From Hyphomicrobiales bacterium (lineage in GTDB: Bacteria > Pseudomonadota > Alphaproteobacteria > Rhizobiales > Beijerinckiaceae): a stretch of 53,913 nt of DNA. Made by a program: the position numbers and the translations under genes. Below are positions 1 through 7,903 of this stretch, one piece after another (position 1 is the first letter of the stretch; each line of letters begins with the position of its first letter). Location: NCBI GenBank assembly GCA_004144595.1, contig SEEM01000028.1, forward strand, positions 1 to 53,913. Direction: 5' to 3'. The notes under the pieces are model-generated. The model was given only the letters and a program-made list of their open reading frames with translations. It was not told the origin of the DNA and made no database searches.

Positions 1-104
1 GCACAGGGACCGTAGTATCCCCAGGGCGGCGCCTGCGGGTGGGGTTACGACCCACTCCCGGGAGGCTTCGGGGCACCGCCCTGGGGATACTACGGTCCCT
101 GTGC
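1..104. repeat. Long perfect inverted repeat with nested hairpin
   Basis: Bases 1-29 are the exact reverse complement of 76-104. After one mismatched pair (30/75), three more pairs follow (31-33 with 72-74). Between the arms is a second hairpin (39-43 with 51-55) and a palindrome CTCCCGGGAG at 55-64. The arm starts at the first base of the window, so the element may continue to the left. No coding sequence fits it. It could be a miniature inverted-repeat element, the end of a structured RNA, or an artefact of a sequence end; the sequence alone does not decide. Confidence 0.8.
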
Positions 105-114
105 GAGGAGCTCG

Positions 115-196
115 CTGGACGGTTCGGGGTGTCCAGGCCCCGATGCGGAGCGGATGACGAGGCGATGAGCCGAGCTGATCCGCGAGGCATCGGGCC
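115..196. other. Cluster of hairpins, possible structured RNA
   Basis: CTGGAC (115-120) pairs with GTCCAG (131-136). Next to it CCCGATGC (139-146) pairs with GCATCGGG (187-194), enclosing GCGGAT (150-155) with ATCCGC (178-183) and a small GGC/GCC stem (161-163 with 169-171). The arrangement of one simple hairpin followed by a branched or bulged stem resembles a folded RNA more than a transcription terminator, since no T-run follows. No known RNA family was recognised. The rest of 197-269 shows nothing I can name. Confidence 0.45.
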
Positions 197-269
197 CGAG
201 GAGCCCCAGACCTTATAAGCGCGGCCCGGAGACTGAAAGAACGCCGGCAAGCGGAGCGCCACGGGGCGT

Positions 270-321
270 GCGGATGGTGGCTCAATCCATCCGCGCCGCA
301 TCCTGGCTCAATGGATGCGGC
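270..321. repeat. Twin abutting hairpins with identical 9-base loops
   Basis: Hairpin one has arms GCGGATGG (270-277) and CCATCCGC (287-294). Hairpin two has arms GCCGCATCC (295-303) and GGATGCGGC (313-321). Both loops are the same nine bases, TGGCTCAAT (278-286 and 304-312), while the stems differ in sequence and stay perfectly paired. The second hairpin begins at the base after the first ends. No T-run follows on either strand, so these are not ordinary terminators. They may be part of a structured RNA with the material at 1-196, or a protein-binding repeat. Confidence 0.7.
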
Positions 322-403
322 CCAAGACCCACGCGCCTCGCGGCGCTCCGCTGCCCCTCATTTCGAACCCGCCGCGTGGAAGCGTGGGCGGCATAAACCC
401 ATG

Positions 404-507
404 CGTCATTCTCGGGCGGAGCGAAGCGCAGACCCGAGAATCTCAGGCAGGAAAGGCACCGGAGCCTCCTTCGGCCGGAGATGCTCGGGTCAAGCCCGAG
501 CATGACG
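404..507. repeat. REP-like four-way-junction element (copy 1)
   Basis: Outer GTCAT...ATGAC ends enclose three stems: TCTCGGG with CCCGAGA, ATCTC with GAGAT, and GCTCGGG with CCCGAGC. It lies between the twin hairpins and the minus-strand small gene at 554-778. The open frames that cross it are translations of the palindrome and not genes. Confidence 0.75.
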
Positions 508-553
508 CCTGGTGGGCGGGCGGAACTGGAGAGGCGCGGCGCGGCTCCCGCGC

Positions 554-778
554 TCAATCCCCCGTCATCGTCATTTCGGCGTCGGCAGCCTTCATCCTCG
601 GGTGGGCGGCGCAGAAGGCCCTGATCTTGTTCGCGACGGGGGCTGCGTATTCGCTCTTGCGGTGGGCGCCGGATTTCAGCCAGTCGGCGCAGCTCAGCTC
701 GGGGTCGGTGATGCGCGCGGCGGCGGGCGCGGCGAGGAGGAGGCCGGCGAGAGCGGCGAGCAAGGCGAGGCGTGGCAT
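554..778 (-). CDS. Small secreted protein, HdeA/HdeB-like
   Basis: A 74-residue protein with a signal peptide at residues 1 to about 22 (hydrophobic LALLAALAGLLLAAPAAA), then a mature part of about 50 residues. It has two cysteines, in LSCADWL and in FCAAHP, the spacing seen in periplasmic HdeA/HdeB-type acid-stress chaperones. That family assignment is by resemblance only. The ATG at 778 is chosen over the GTG ten codons upstream because an AGGA sits just ahead of it and the signal peptide then starts correctly. It is a single gene with no operon partner. Confidence 0.6.
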   Translation of the reverse strand: MPRLALLAALAGLLLAAPAAARITDPELSCADWLKSGAHRKSEYAAPVANKIRAFCAAHPRMKAADAEMTMTGD

Positions 779-949
779 GGTCTGGTCCTGAACGGGCGGC
801 CGCATCACCGGCTCAAGCCTGGGGAGCCGCTCCTGCTAAGGCATCGGACCGGAAAGGGGAATCCACTTTTTCGGGAGAATCCGAGGGGGCAGGCAGCGCT
901 GCGCATTTCGTGATAGGCAGCGGCTCGTTCCGAAACAGGTGAAGAGACC

Positions 950-1210
950 ATGGCCAAGAAGACCCCCGAACAGCTCGCCCAGGAATTCGAGGGCCGCAAG
1001 GCCAAGGGGCTGGCCAAGGGCGGGGCGGCGTACTGGCCCAACATCATCGCCAATGCCGTGCTGAAGCTCACCCAGCAGCGGGAGGAGATCACGCCGGAGA
1101 CGCTGATCGCGATGATCGAGCGCGAGGCGCCGACGCTGGAGATCAACGTCCGGTCCGGCGCGGCCGAGGCCGTCGCGCGCCTGAAGCAGGCCGTCGCCAA
1201 GGGCTCGTGA
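950..1210 (+). CDS. Small conserved-looking protein of unknown function
   Basis: An 86-residue protein with no signal peptide or membrane segment, rich in Ala, Lys and Glu, predicted largely helical. A GAAGAG just before the ATG fits a ribosome binding site. I do not recognise the family. It stands alone between the HdeA-like gene and a REP-like element. It is called a gene because of its start site, its helical composition and the absence of a better frame on either strand. Confidence 0.55.
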   Translation: MAKKTPEQLAQEFEGRKAKGLAKGGAAYWPNIIANAVLKLTQQREEITPETLIAMIEREAPTLEINVRSGAAEAVARLKQAVAKGS

Positions 1211-1220
1211 GGGGGAATGC

Positions 1221-1301
1221 CGTCATGCTCGCCCTTGTGGCGAGCATCCACGTCTTGAACGCCACGCTCGGAAGGCGGGCCGGAACAAGCCCGATCATGA
1301 T
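1221..1301. repeat. REP-like element (copy 2, degenerate right half)
   Basis: It starts with the stem GCTCGCC...GGCGAGC inside GTCAT and then CCACGTCTT, as in copy 3. The right half is altered and ends in a GGGC-type stem before ATCATGA. It lies in the 113-base gap downstream of the 86-residue gene and of the minus-strand fucU-like gene. Confidence 0.6.
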
Positions 1302-1323
1302 GGAAAGGGTGTGAGGCGTCGCT

Positions 1324-1779
1324 TCAGCCCGGCTCGCCGGCAATGACGCCCTTGCGCAGCAGGAAGCAGCCATAGGGTCGGGGATCGCCGACCTGCACGA
1401 CCGCAAAAGCCCGCCGCGCCGCATCGTAGAAGGCGAAGCGCTCGATGCCGGCGAGCGGTGTGGGTTGGCCGAGGGCTTGGTCGATCTCGGCCTGCACGGC
1501 GCGCTGCACCTCGGGAATCGCGGCGGCATCGCCGACCAGTTCCATGCGCCTGAGCGGCTCGGGCTCGAAATCGTCGATCGGCAGCACCGAAAGGATCGCG
1601 CGGGCGACGCGCTGCATGGTCAGGCCCGGCAGGCGGATCAGGCGGCCGCTGGTGGTCGAGCTCGCGATGGTCTCTGCCGGGTGGTTGGCATCGACCAGCG
1701 CGAGGTCGTCGCCATGGCCCATCGCGGCGAGCACCCAGAGCAGGTCGGCGGAGAGGACGGGGTCGAGGTTCTTCAACAT
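1324..1779 (-). CDS. fucU: RbsD/FucU-family sugar mutarotase
   Basis: A 151-residue protein matching the RbsD/FucU family, whose members interconvert sugar anomers (L-fucose for FucU, D-ribose for RbsD). The N-terminal MLKNLDPVLSADLLWVLAAMGHGD carries the family's conserved histidine and aspartate, and the C-terminal part has the usual YGCFLLRKG segment. The ATG at 1779 is used because the upstream extension is antisense-like Arg-rich sequence belonging to the lactonase frame. It overlaps the lactonase gene by seven bases, so the two are translationally coupled. The lactonase neighbour favours an L-fucose or other 6-deoxysugar substrate; this is inference. Confidence 0.8.
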   Translation of the reverse strand: MLKNLDPVLSADLLWVLAAMGHGDDLALVDANHPAETIASSTTSGRLIRLPGLTMQRVARAILSVLPIDDFEPEPLRRMELVGDAAAIPEVQRAVQAEIDQALGQPTPLAGIERFAFYDAARRAFAVVQVGDPRPYGCFLLRKGVIAGEPG

Positions 1780-2633
1780 GGCGGGCGGCGGCCCCTCTTC
1801 GTCAGGTAGATGCGGGCGGCGTTGCCGCCGAAGATCGCGGCGCGCGCGGGTTCGCCGAGCGTCGCGGTGAGGCGCTCCGCGGCGGCGATCCACTGGTCGT
1901 AGGCAGCGGCGAGCGTCGCGACCGGCCAGTCGCTGCCCCAGAGCAGGCGCTCCGGCCCGAAACAGGCGATGAGCTGGGCGACGGCCGGCGCCAGCGTCGC
2001 CTCGCGCCAGCCGGGCCCGGCTTCGGTGACGAGGCCTGAGAGCTTGCAGGTGGTGTTCGGCCGCGCGGCCAGCGCCGCGATGCCGCCGCGCCAGGCGGAG
2101 AGGTCGGCGCCGGTCAGGTCGGGCTTGGCGCCGTGGTCGATGACGACGGGCAATTCCGTCTCGCGCTCCAGCAGCTTCAGGAGGGCCGGGATCTGCGGCG
2201 GCTTCACCAGGGCGTCGAAGACGAGGCCGTGCTGCTTCAGCGCTGCGAAGGCCGGCGTGAGGCTGGGTTTCGCGAGCCAGTCGGGATCGGGGATGTCCTG
2301 CGCCATCGGCCGCAGGCCGACGAGCAGCGGGTCGGCGGCGAGCGTGGCGATGCGGGCGGGGGCGTCAGGCGCTTCGAAATCGGTCCAACCGACGACGCCG
2401 GCAACGAAGGGCGTGGCGGCGGCGATGGCGAGCAGATGATGCGTCTCGGCCTCGGTCGGCGCGGCCTGGACGAGGATGGTCGAGGCGATGTCGTGCTGTG
2501 CCAGCAGGGGCGCGAGGTCGGCCGGTTCGAAGTCGCGATAGATCGGCTTCAGGGCGGGCGTCAGCCAGCCATAGTCGCCGCGGGAGAGCCGCCAGAAATG
2601 CTGATGGGAATCGATGCGGGGCGGGCTCGTCAC
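1773..2633 (-). CDS. Amidohydrolase-2 family lactonase (L-fuconolactonase-like)
   Basis: A 286-residue TIM-barrel hydrolase of the COG3618 / PF04909 group. The N-terminal IDSHQHFWRL holds the HxH-type motif. Further along are VIDHGAKPD, the KLSGLVTE strand, and WGSDWPVA with the active-site aspartate near residue 235. Members hydrolyse sugar lactones such as L-fuconolactone, or related dicarboxylate lactones. The start is GTG at 2633. It forms a two-gene operon with the mutarotase and is divergent from the ABC importer across about 200 bases that hold a candidate operator. Confidence 0.8.
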   Translation of the reverse strand: MTSPPRIDSHQHFWRLSRGDYGWLTPALKPIYRDFEPADLAPLLAQHDIASTILVQAAPTEAETHHLLAIAAATPFVAGVVGWTDFEAPDAPARIATLAADPLLVGLRPMAQDIPDPDWLAKPSLTPAFAALKQHGLVFDALVKPPQIPALLKLLERETELPVVIDHGAKPDLTGADLSAWRGGIAALAARPNTTCKLSGLVTEAGPGWREATLAPAVAQLIACFGPERLLWGSDWPVATLAAAYDQWIAAAERLTATLGEPARAAIFGGNAARIYLTKRGRRPPC

Positions 2634-2695
2634 GGGCGGCTCTCGCAGGGGATTCGGCTGATGGCGCAGGGTGCGCGCGCCACTATGTGCACGGC

Positions 2696-2703
2696 AACAT
2701 GTT
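2696..2703. promoter_or_regulatory. Candidate GntR operator in the lactonase/ABC divergent region
   Basis: AACATGTT is a perfect palindrome. The longer half ACATGTTAG (2697-2705) is the reverse complement of CTAACATGT at 6214-6222 upstream of the DapA-family gene. Two copies flanking a module that also encodes a GntR/FCD regulator suggest a common operator. Binding is inferred. Confidence 0.4.
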
Positions 2704-2833
2704 AGCTTGCAACCGCTGCGAAACGAGATTAGCGTCCAGCCCGATCACGGAAGCGGGAGGCGTTGTCCGTCTGCCGTCCGCGCGACATCAAAGGCCCGAA
2801 ACGGGCCGTGTTCAAGTCCTGGGGAGGACGCCG

Positions 2834-4171
2834 ATGACCGATAGCATTCTCAAGCCGACGCGCCGTGTCCTGCTGGCCGGCGGCGCCGCCGCGATCGCCT
2901 CGCCCTTCGTGCTGCGCAAGGCGCAGGCGCAAGGCGCGTTCGACTGGAAGAAATTCTCGGGCCAGACGATCGACGTGCTCCTGGTCAAGAACCCGCGCTC
3001 CGACCTGATGCAGGCGGCGGAGAAGGAGTTCACCGAGCTCACCGGCATCAAGGTTTCCGCCGAACAGGTGCCCGAGCAGCAGCAGCGCCAGAAGGCGGTG
3101 ATCGAGTTCGCCTCGGGCAAACCGAGCTTCGACGTCAGCGGCATCTCGCTGCATGTGCAGAAGCGCATGGCGGCCAAGGGCAAGTGGTTCGAGAACCTAG
3201 ATCCCTACATCAAGAACCCGTCGCTGACCGCGCCGGATTTCGACTTCGCCGATTTCGGCGCCGGCCCGGTCGCCTATGCGCGGCAGGCCGACGGGGCGCT
3301 CGATACGATCCCGTTCTTCGTCGATTACTGGATGGTCTACTACAACAAGGAGCTCTTCGACGCGAAGGGCGTGGCCTATCCCAAGACGATGGACGAGATG
3401 TTCACCGTCGCGCAGAAGCTGCATGACCCCGCGAAGGGCGTCGCCGGCTTCGTCTCGCGCGGGCTTAAGAACGCCAACGTTCCGGTCTGGACCTCGCTGA
3501 TGCTCGGCCAGGGCATGGAGACGACCTCGCCGGACGGCAAGCTGCAGACCGATACGCCGGAGGCGGTGTGGGCGGCGGACCTCTATCGCAAGCTCAACAA
3601 GGAGACCGGGCCGGTCGGCCAGGTCGGGTTCAACTGGAACGAGTGCCAGACCACCTTCATGCAGGGGCGGGCCGCGATGTGGCTCGACGGCATCGGCTTC
3701 GCCACGCCGCTGGAGGACGCGACCAAGTCGCGCATCGTCGGCAAGGTCGGCTATGGCGTGACGCCGCCGGGGCCGAAGGCGCATCATGCCGGCATGTTCG
3801 CCGACGGCATGGGCATCTCGCGCGGCTCCTCCAAGAAGGAGGCGGCCTGGCTCTATCTGCAGTTCATGACCAACAAGAAGAACCAGATCGCGATGCTGAA
3901 GGCCGGCGCGGGCGCGCCCGGCCGCTCCTCGGCTTATCTCGACACCGAGACGATCGCGAGCTCGAAGTTCGGCAAGCAGTATTTCGACTGCCTGCTGGCC
4001 TCGGCCAAGGTGGCGCGGGCCGGTCTGCCGCAGATCGTGCCGGTGACCGAGTTCCGCGACGTGTTCGGCGTAGCGCTGACCAATGCGATCGGCGGATCGG
4101 ATGTCGCGGCCGAGCTGAAGAAGGCGACCGAAACGTTCGGGCCGGTGCTCGCCAAGAGCGAGCAGGGGTAA
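2834..4171 (+). CDS. ABC transporter sugar-binding protein (family 1)
   Basis: A 445-residue extracellular solute-binding protein of the type that delivers sugars or oligosaccharides to MalFG-like permeases. The N-terminus has a Tat-type signal, TRRVLLAGG followed by a hydrophobic stretch and an A-Q-A cleavage region near residue 30. The body has the family-1 fold signature, including the FVDYWMVYYNKELF segment and WLDGIGFATPLEDA. GGGGAGGA six bases ahead of the ATG at 2834 fixes the start. Two permease genes follow, with REP-like elements in both gaps. No ATPase gene follows, so the importer must borrow one. Confidence 0.9.
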   Translation: MTDSILKPTRRVLLAGGAAAIASPFVLRKAQAQGAFDWKKFSGQTIDVLLVKNPRSDLMQAAEKEFTELTGIKVSAEQVPEQQQRQKAVIEFASGKPSFDVSGISLHVQKRMAAKGKWFENLDPYIKNPSLTAPDFDFADFGAGPVAYARQADGALDTIPFFVDYWMVYYNKELFDAKGVAYPKTMDEMFTVAQKLHDPAKGVAGFVSRGLKNANVPVWTSLMLGQGMETTSPDGKLQTDTPEAVWAADLYRKLNKETGPVGQVGFNWNECQTTFMQGRAAMWLDGIGFATPLEDATKSRIVGKVGYGVTPPGPKAHHAGMFADGMGISRGSSKKEAAWLYLQFMTNKKNQIAMLKAGAGAPGRSSAYLDTETIASSKFGKQYFDCLLASAKVARAGLPQIVPVTEFRDVFGVALTNAIGGSDVAAELKKATETFGPVLAKSEQG

Positions 4172-4192
4172 TCCCGGCCAGGCTGCGGGTGG

Positions 4193-4285
4193 CGTCATGG
4201 TCGGGCTTGTCCCGGCCATCCACGTCTTCCTCGGCCGCATTGCGTGTTCAAGACGTGGGTGCTCGCCACACGGGCGAGCATGACG
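4193..4285. repeat. REP-like four-way-junction element (copy 3)
   Basis: GTCAT...ATGAC ends enclose GGTCGGG with CCCGGCC, a central CCACGTCTT (from about 4210) with AAGACGTGG (to about 4258), and GCTCGCC with GGGCGAGC. It fills the gap between the binding-protein and first permease genes. Confidence 0.8.
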
Positions 4286-4310
4286 ATTGGTTTTCAATGA
4301 AGCAGACCGC

Positions 4311-5240
4311 ATGACCAGCACGTCCCTGCCAGCCAGCATGCCGAGCACGACGCGAACGAGCGCCCCCGCGGCCTCGGCGGATTTCACGCCGCGCTACTGG
4401 CTGTTCTCGCTGCCGGCGGTGCTGGTGATCGCGGCGGTCATCGTCTTCCCCTGGCTCTTCACGCTCTACATGTCCGCGCAGGACTGGAAGATCGGCGGCG
4501 GCGTGGAGTTCGTGGGCTTACGCAATTTCGCCGAGCTGATGAAGGACCAGCGCTTCATCGAGTCGATGGGGCATACGCTGTATTTCACCGTGCTCGCGGT
4601 GGTGCTGCCGATCGTGTTCGGCACCGCGGCCGCGCTGGTGTTCCATCGCGAGTTCCCGATGCGAGGCCTGCTGCGCACGATCTTCGTCATGCCGATGATG
4701 GCGACGCCGGTCGCGGTCGCGCTCGTCTGGACGATGATGTTCCATCCGCAGCTCGGCGTGCTGAACTACCTTCTCTCGCTCGTCGGCATCGGGCCGTCGG
4801 GCTGGGTCTACGAGCCATCGACGGTGATCCCGACGCTGGTCATGGTCGAGGTCTGGCACTGGACGCCGCTGGTCATGCTGATCGTGCTCGGCGGATTGGC
4901 CGGGCTGCCGCGCGAGCCCTACGAATCCGCACTGATCGACGGCGCCAATGACTGGCACATGTTCCGGCACATCACGCTGCCGCTGGTCTGGCCCTTCATC
5001 ATGGTGGCGATCGTGATCCGCACTATCGATGCGCTGAAGGCCTTCGACACGATCTTCGTGATCACGCAGGGCGGCCCGGGAACGGCGTCGGAGACGCTGA
5101 ACATCTTCCTCTACCTGCAGGCCTTCCAGTTCTACAAGATCGGCTATGCCTCGGCCGTTGTAGTGATCTTCTTCGTCATCATCATCATGCTCTCGCTGCT
5201 GCTGCTCTATGCGCGGCAGAAGTCGAAGTGGAACGCGTGA
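4311..5240 (+). CDS. ABC transporter permease (MalF-type)
   Basis: A 309-residue inner-membrane protein with about six membrane segments, beginning with LPAVLVIAAVIVFPWLFTLY after a polar N-terminus of about 30 residues. The cytoplasmic coupling loop has the EAA-type motif (PYESALIDGANDWHMF, around residue 215), which contacts the ATPase. It pairs with the following permease to form the channel for the upstream binding protein. The ATG at 4311 removes eight upstream residues that come from the REP-like element. Confidence 0.9.
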   Translation: MTSTSLPASMPSTTRTSAPAASADFTPRYWLFSLPAVLVIAAVIVFPWLFTLYMSAQDWKIGGGVEFVGLRNFAELMKDQRFIESMGHTLYFTVLAVVLPIVFGTAAALVFHREFPMRGLLRTIFVMPMMATPVAVALVWTMMFHPQLGVLNYLLSLVGIGPSGWVYEPSTVIPTLVMVEVWHWTPLVMLIVLGGLAGLPREPYESALIDGANDWHMFRHITLPLVWPFIMVAIVIRTIDALKAFDTIFVITQGGPGTASETLNIFLYLQAFQFYKIGYASAVVVIFFVIIIMLSLLLLYARQKSKWNA

Positions 5241-5254
5241 TGGTGCTGGATCCT

Positions 5255-5340
5255 GCATTGCGAGCGCAGCGAAGCAATCCAGAGGGATTGCGTGTTGCCC
5301 CTGGATTGCTTCGTCGGCTGCGCCTCCTCGCAATGACGGC
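5255..5340. repeat. REP-like long-hairpin element (type B)
   Basis: The left part runs CATTGCGAG...GAAGCAATCCAG and the right part CTGGATTGCTTC...CTCGCAATGACG, forming one long imperfect hairpin. Related copies are at 37759 and 50733. It occupies the gap between the two permease genes. Confidence 0.8.
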
Positions 5341-5352
5341 GAGGGCCGCGTG

Positions 5353-6171
5353 ATGAAGCGCCTCGCCACCAAGCTCGGCTTCTATTTTTCCGTTTTCGTG
5401 CTGGTCTCGCCGGCGGTGCTGGTCTTCCTCTGGATGATCTCGCTGTCGCTCAAGAACGAGCTCGACAACACCGCCTTTCCGCCGGTCTTCATCCCGAACC
5501 CGCCGACGCTGAAGAACTATGTCGACGTCTTCGCGCAGAACAATTTCGGGCTCTATCTCTGGAACTCGATCCTGGTCACCGGCGGCGCGGTGCTGCTCGG
5601 GCTCCTGGTCGGCGTGCCCGCCGGCTACGGCATCGCGCGGGGCAAGGCGCATAAATTCGCGGTGCTGATCCTGGTCGCGCGGATGACGCCGGCCCTGTCC
5701 TACCTGATCCCGCTGTTCCTGTTGTTCCAGATCACGGGGTTGGTTGGCTCGATCACCGCCCTGGTCATCACCCATCTCGTCATCACCATCCCGATCATCG
5801 TCTGGATCATGATCGGCTATTTCGAGAACGTGCCGATGGAGCTGGAGGATGCCTCGCGCATCGACGGCGCCACGACCTGGCAGGCCTTCCGGCATGTGGC
5901 GCTGCCCCTGGCCAAGCCCGGCATCGTGGTCGGCGGCATTCTCGCCTTCATCTTCTCCTGGAACAACTTCATCTTCTCTGTGGTGCTGGGCGGCAAGGCG
6001 AGCCGGACGCTGCCCTCGGCCGTCTACAACTCGCTGACCTTCGAGCAGATCTCCTGGGGCCCGCTGGCGGCGGCGGCGCTGCTGGTGACGCTGCCTGTGC
6101 TGCTGGTCACCGTCATCGCCCAGCGCCAGATCGTTGCGGGGCTTTCCTCCGGAGGTCTCAAGGACGGCTAG
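5353..6171 (+). CDS. ABC transporter permease (MalG-type)
   Basis: A 272-residue inner-membrane protein with six predicted membrane segments and the EAA loop ELEDASRIDGATTWQAF (around residue 165). It is the second channel subunit of the importer. The ATG at 5353 follows directly on the type B element; an in-frame GTG one codon upstream is also possible. No nucleotide-binding subunit follows, and the next gene is an enzyme. Confidence 0.9.
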   Translation: MKRLATKLGFYFSVFVLVSPAVLVFLWMISLSLKNELDNTAFPPVFIPNPPTLKNYVDVFAQNNFGLYLWNSILVTGGAVLLGLLVGVPAGYGIARGKAHKFAVLILVARMTPALSYLIPLFLLFQITGLVGSITALVITHLVITIPIIVWIMIGYFENVPMELEDASRIDGATTWQAFRHVALPLAKPGIVVGGILAFIFSWNNFIFSVVLGGKASRTLPSAVYNSLTFEQISWGPLAAAALLVTLPVLLVTVIAQRQIVAGLSSGGLKDG

Positions 6172-6212
6172 TCGACACGTCAGGGACCGCTTGCGGGCGG
6201 TTCTGTCTTCAT

Positions 6213-6226
6213 ACTAACATGTCAGT
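6213..6226. promoter_or_regulatory. Candidate GntR operator upstream of the DapA-family gene
   Basis: ACTAACATGTCAGT is a 14-base palindrome with one mismatched pair, 27 bases before the ATG at 6253. It shares the ACATGTTAG half-site (on the reverse strand) with 2697-2705. FCD-type GntR regulators bind short palindromes of this kind, and one is encoded at 7171-7848. A partial match, ACTGACAT, lies near 7845 ahead of the TRAP genes. Confidence 0.45.
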
Positions 6227-6252
6227 CAACGTTCAGCTCTGAAGGTCCCCCC

Positions 6253-7149
6253 ATGGCCACCGACAAGATCCGCTTCGGCCTCTCCTGTGCGATCACCACT
6301 CCAATGCGGGAGGGCGGTAGCGTCGACCTGCCGCGCCTGGTCCATCACGCGCGCCATGTGCTGACGGAGGGCTGCGATTCCGTCACGCTGTTCGGCACGA
6401 CGGGCGAAGGTGCGGCGCTCGGTCTGCCGGCGCGAACCGCGATGATGGGTGCGCTGATCGGGGCGGGGATCGATCCTGCGACGCAGATCTATGCCGGCGT
6501 CGCCGCGGCCTCGATGCATGAGGCGGTCGAGCAGGCGCGGGTCGCGCTCGATGCGGGCGCGAAGGGCCTGCTGGTCGCGCCGCCCTTCTACTTCAAGGGC
6601 GTCAGCGACGAGGGGCTGTACGTCTGGTTCTCGCAGTTCTTCGAGAAGCTCGGCGCCTCGGCCCGCAACATTGTCCTCTACCATATTCCGTCGGTGACGG
6701 CGGTCGATATCAGCGTCGGGTTGGTGCAGCGGCTCAAGACCGCGTTCCCCGGCCTCGTCATCGGCGTGAAGGATTCCTCGGGCAGCTACGCCAATACCGA
6801 GGCGCTGCTGAAGGCCCATGGCGAACTCGCCATCCTGGTCGGTGACGAGCGCCAGCTCGCGAAGGCCGTGCGCAACGGCGCACAAGGCACGATCTGCGGC
6901 CTCGCCAACCTCGCGCCCGGCCTGCTGCGCCCGATGGTCTACGAGGGCAAGGACAGCCCAATGGTGAATGCGCTGGTCGACGAGATCTGCTCGTATCCGG
7001 TGCTGGCGGCGGTGAAGGCGCTGGTCGGCCATATCCATGGCGATGATGGCTATGGCGCGATGCGCCCGCCGCTCGAAGCGCTGGATGCGGCGACCCGCAA
7101 GCGGCTCTTCGCCGCCTTCGATTCGATCAGGCAGGCCAAGGCCGCCTGA
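6253..7149 (+). CDS. DapA-family aldolase/dehydratase
   Basis: A 298-residue class I lyase of the dihydrodipicolinate synthase / N-acetylneuraminate lyase family. The family motif FGTTGEG is near residue 46, the tyrosine of LYHIPSVT near residue 140, and the Schiff-base lysine in GVKDSSG near residue 173. It is probably not the lysine-pathway enzyme: it sits in a sugar transport and regulator operon, where such proteins cleave or dehydrate 2-keto-3-deoxy sugar acids. The exact substrate cannot be read from the sequence. Confidence 0.8.
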   Translation: MATDKIRFGLSCAITTPMREGGSVDLPRLVHHARHVLTEGCDSVTLFGTTGEGAALGLPARTAMMGALIGAGIDPATQIYAGVAAASMHEAVEQARVALDAGAKGLLVAPPFYFKGVSDEGLYVWFSQFFEKLGASARNIVLYHIPSVTAVDISVGLVQRLKTAFPGLVIGVKDSSGSYANTEALLKAHGELAILVGDERQLAKAVRNGAQGTICGLANLAPGLLRPMVYEGKDSPMVNALVDEICSYPVLAAVKALVGHIHGDDGYGAMRPPLEALDAATRKRLFAAFDSIRQAKAA

Positions 7150-7170
7150 GAAGAAGCCAAAGGAGCGATC

Positions 7171-7848
7171 GTGACCGAGTCGGAGCAGGAAGCGCGCGAA
7201 GGCGAACCGCTGAAGCTGAGGGAGCGCGCCTATGCCTCCTTCACCGAGCGGCTGCTGGCGCGCGAGATCAAGCCCGGCCAGTTCGTGACCCAGCGGGAGC
7301 TCGTGGCGATGACGGGTTTCCCGCTCGGCGCGATCCGCGAACTGGTGCCGCGACTGGAGGCGGAAGGGCTGATCAAGACCGTGCCGCAGCGCGGCATGCA
7401 GGTCGCCCATGTCGACCTCAACCTGATCCGCAATGCCTTCCAGTTCCGGCTCTTCCTCGAGAAGGAAGCGACGGCGCTCTACACACAGAATGCCACCGAC
7501 GCGGAGATCGCCGAGCAGCGCGCCCGCCACGAGGCGATCATCGCGCGGGCCGAGGCCGGCGGCGACGAGGGCCTGATCGAGGATGCCGAGGATGTCGACC
7601 GCCTGATGCACGAGGCGATCATCGACCATCTCGACAACGACATCGTCAGCCAGGCCTTTCGCGTGACCTGGCTGAAGATCAGGCTGATCCGCCAATACGA
7701 GACGCGGATCCAGAACCATATCCTGGTCCCGGTCATGCAGGACCATCTCAAGATCATCGCCGCGATCGAGAGCCGCGATCCCGAGCGCGCGTCGGAAGAA
7801 ATGAGCATTCATATCGGCAACGCCCGCGCGAGGGCGATGCAGTACTGA
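7171..7848 (+). CDS. GntR/FCD family transcriptional regulator
   Basis: A 225-residue regulator. The N-terminal winged helix (residues about 17-80, with FVTQRELVAMTGFPLGAIRE as the recognition region) is followed by an all-helical FCD ligand domain with the expected metal or ligand residues (D and H in DVDRLMHEAII, and a late H in MSIHIGNARA). The start is GTG at 7171, with AAGGAG five bases upstream. It lies between the lyase and TRAP genes and probably controls the module in response to a sugar acid. Confidence 0.85.
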   Translation: MTESEQEAREGEPLKLRERAYASFTERLLAREIKPGQFVTQRELVAMTGFPLGAIRELVPRLEAEGLIKTVPQRGMQVAHVDLNLIRNAFQFRLFLEKEATALYTQNATDAEIAEQRARHEAIIARAEAGGDEGLIEDAEDVDRLMHEAIIDHLDNDIVSQAFRVTWLKIRLIRQYETRIQNHILVPVMQDHLKIIAAIESRDPERASEEMSIHIGNARARAMQY

Positions 7849-7903
7849 CATCCGCAATCATCACGAGCCGGAAGAACCGGCCGCTTCCCGGAGGGAACAG
7901 GCG

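Noticed and set aside
1..321. Possible tRNA or CRISPR repeat
   Set aside because: No anticodon arm or CCA-type acceptor, and no regular spacer pattern. The pairs are single hairpins.
282..557. Minus-strand 91-codon frame
   Set aside because: It covers the twin hairpins and a REP-like element, and is a translation of palindromic DNA.
6226..7857. Minus-strand open frame of 543 codons across the DapA-family and GntR genes
   Set aside because: Antisense to two well-supported genes with good ribosome binding sites.
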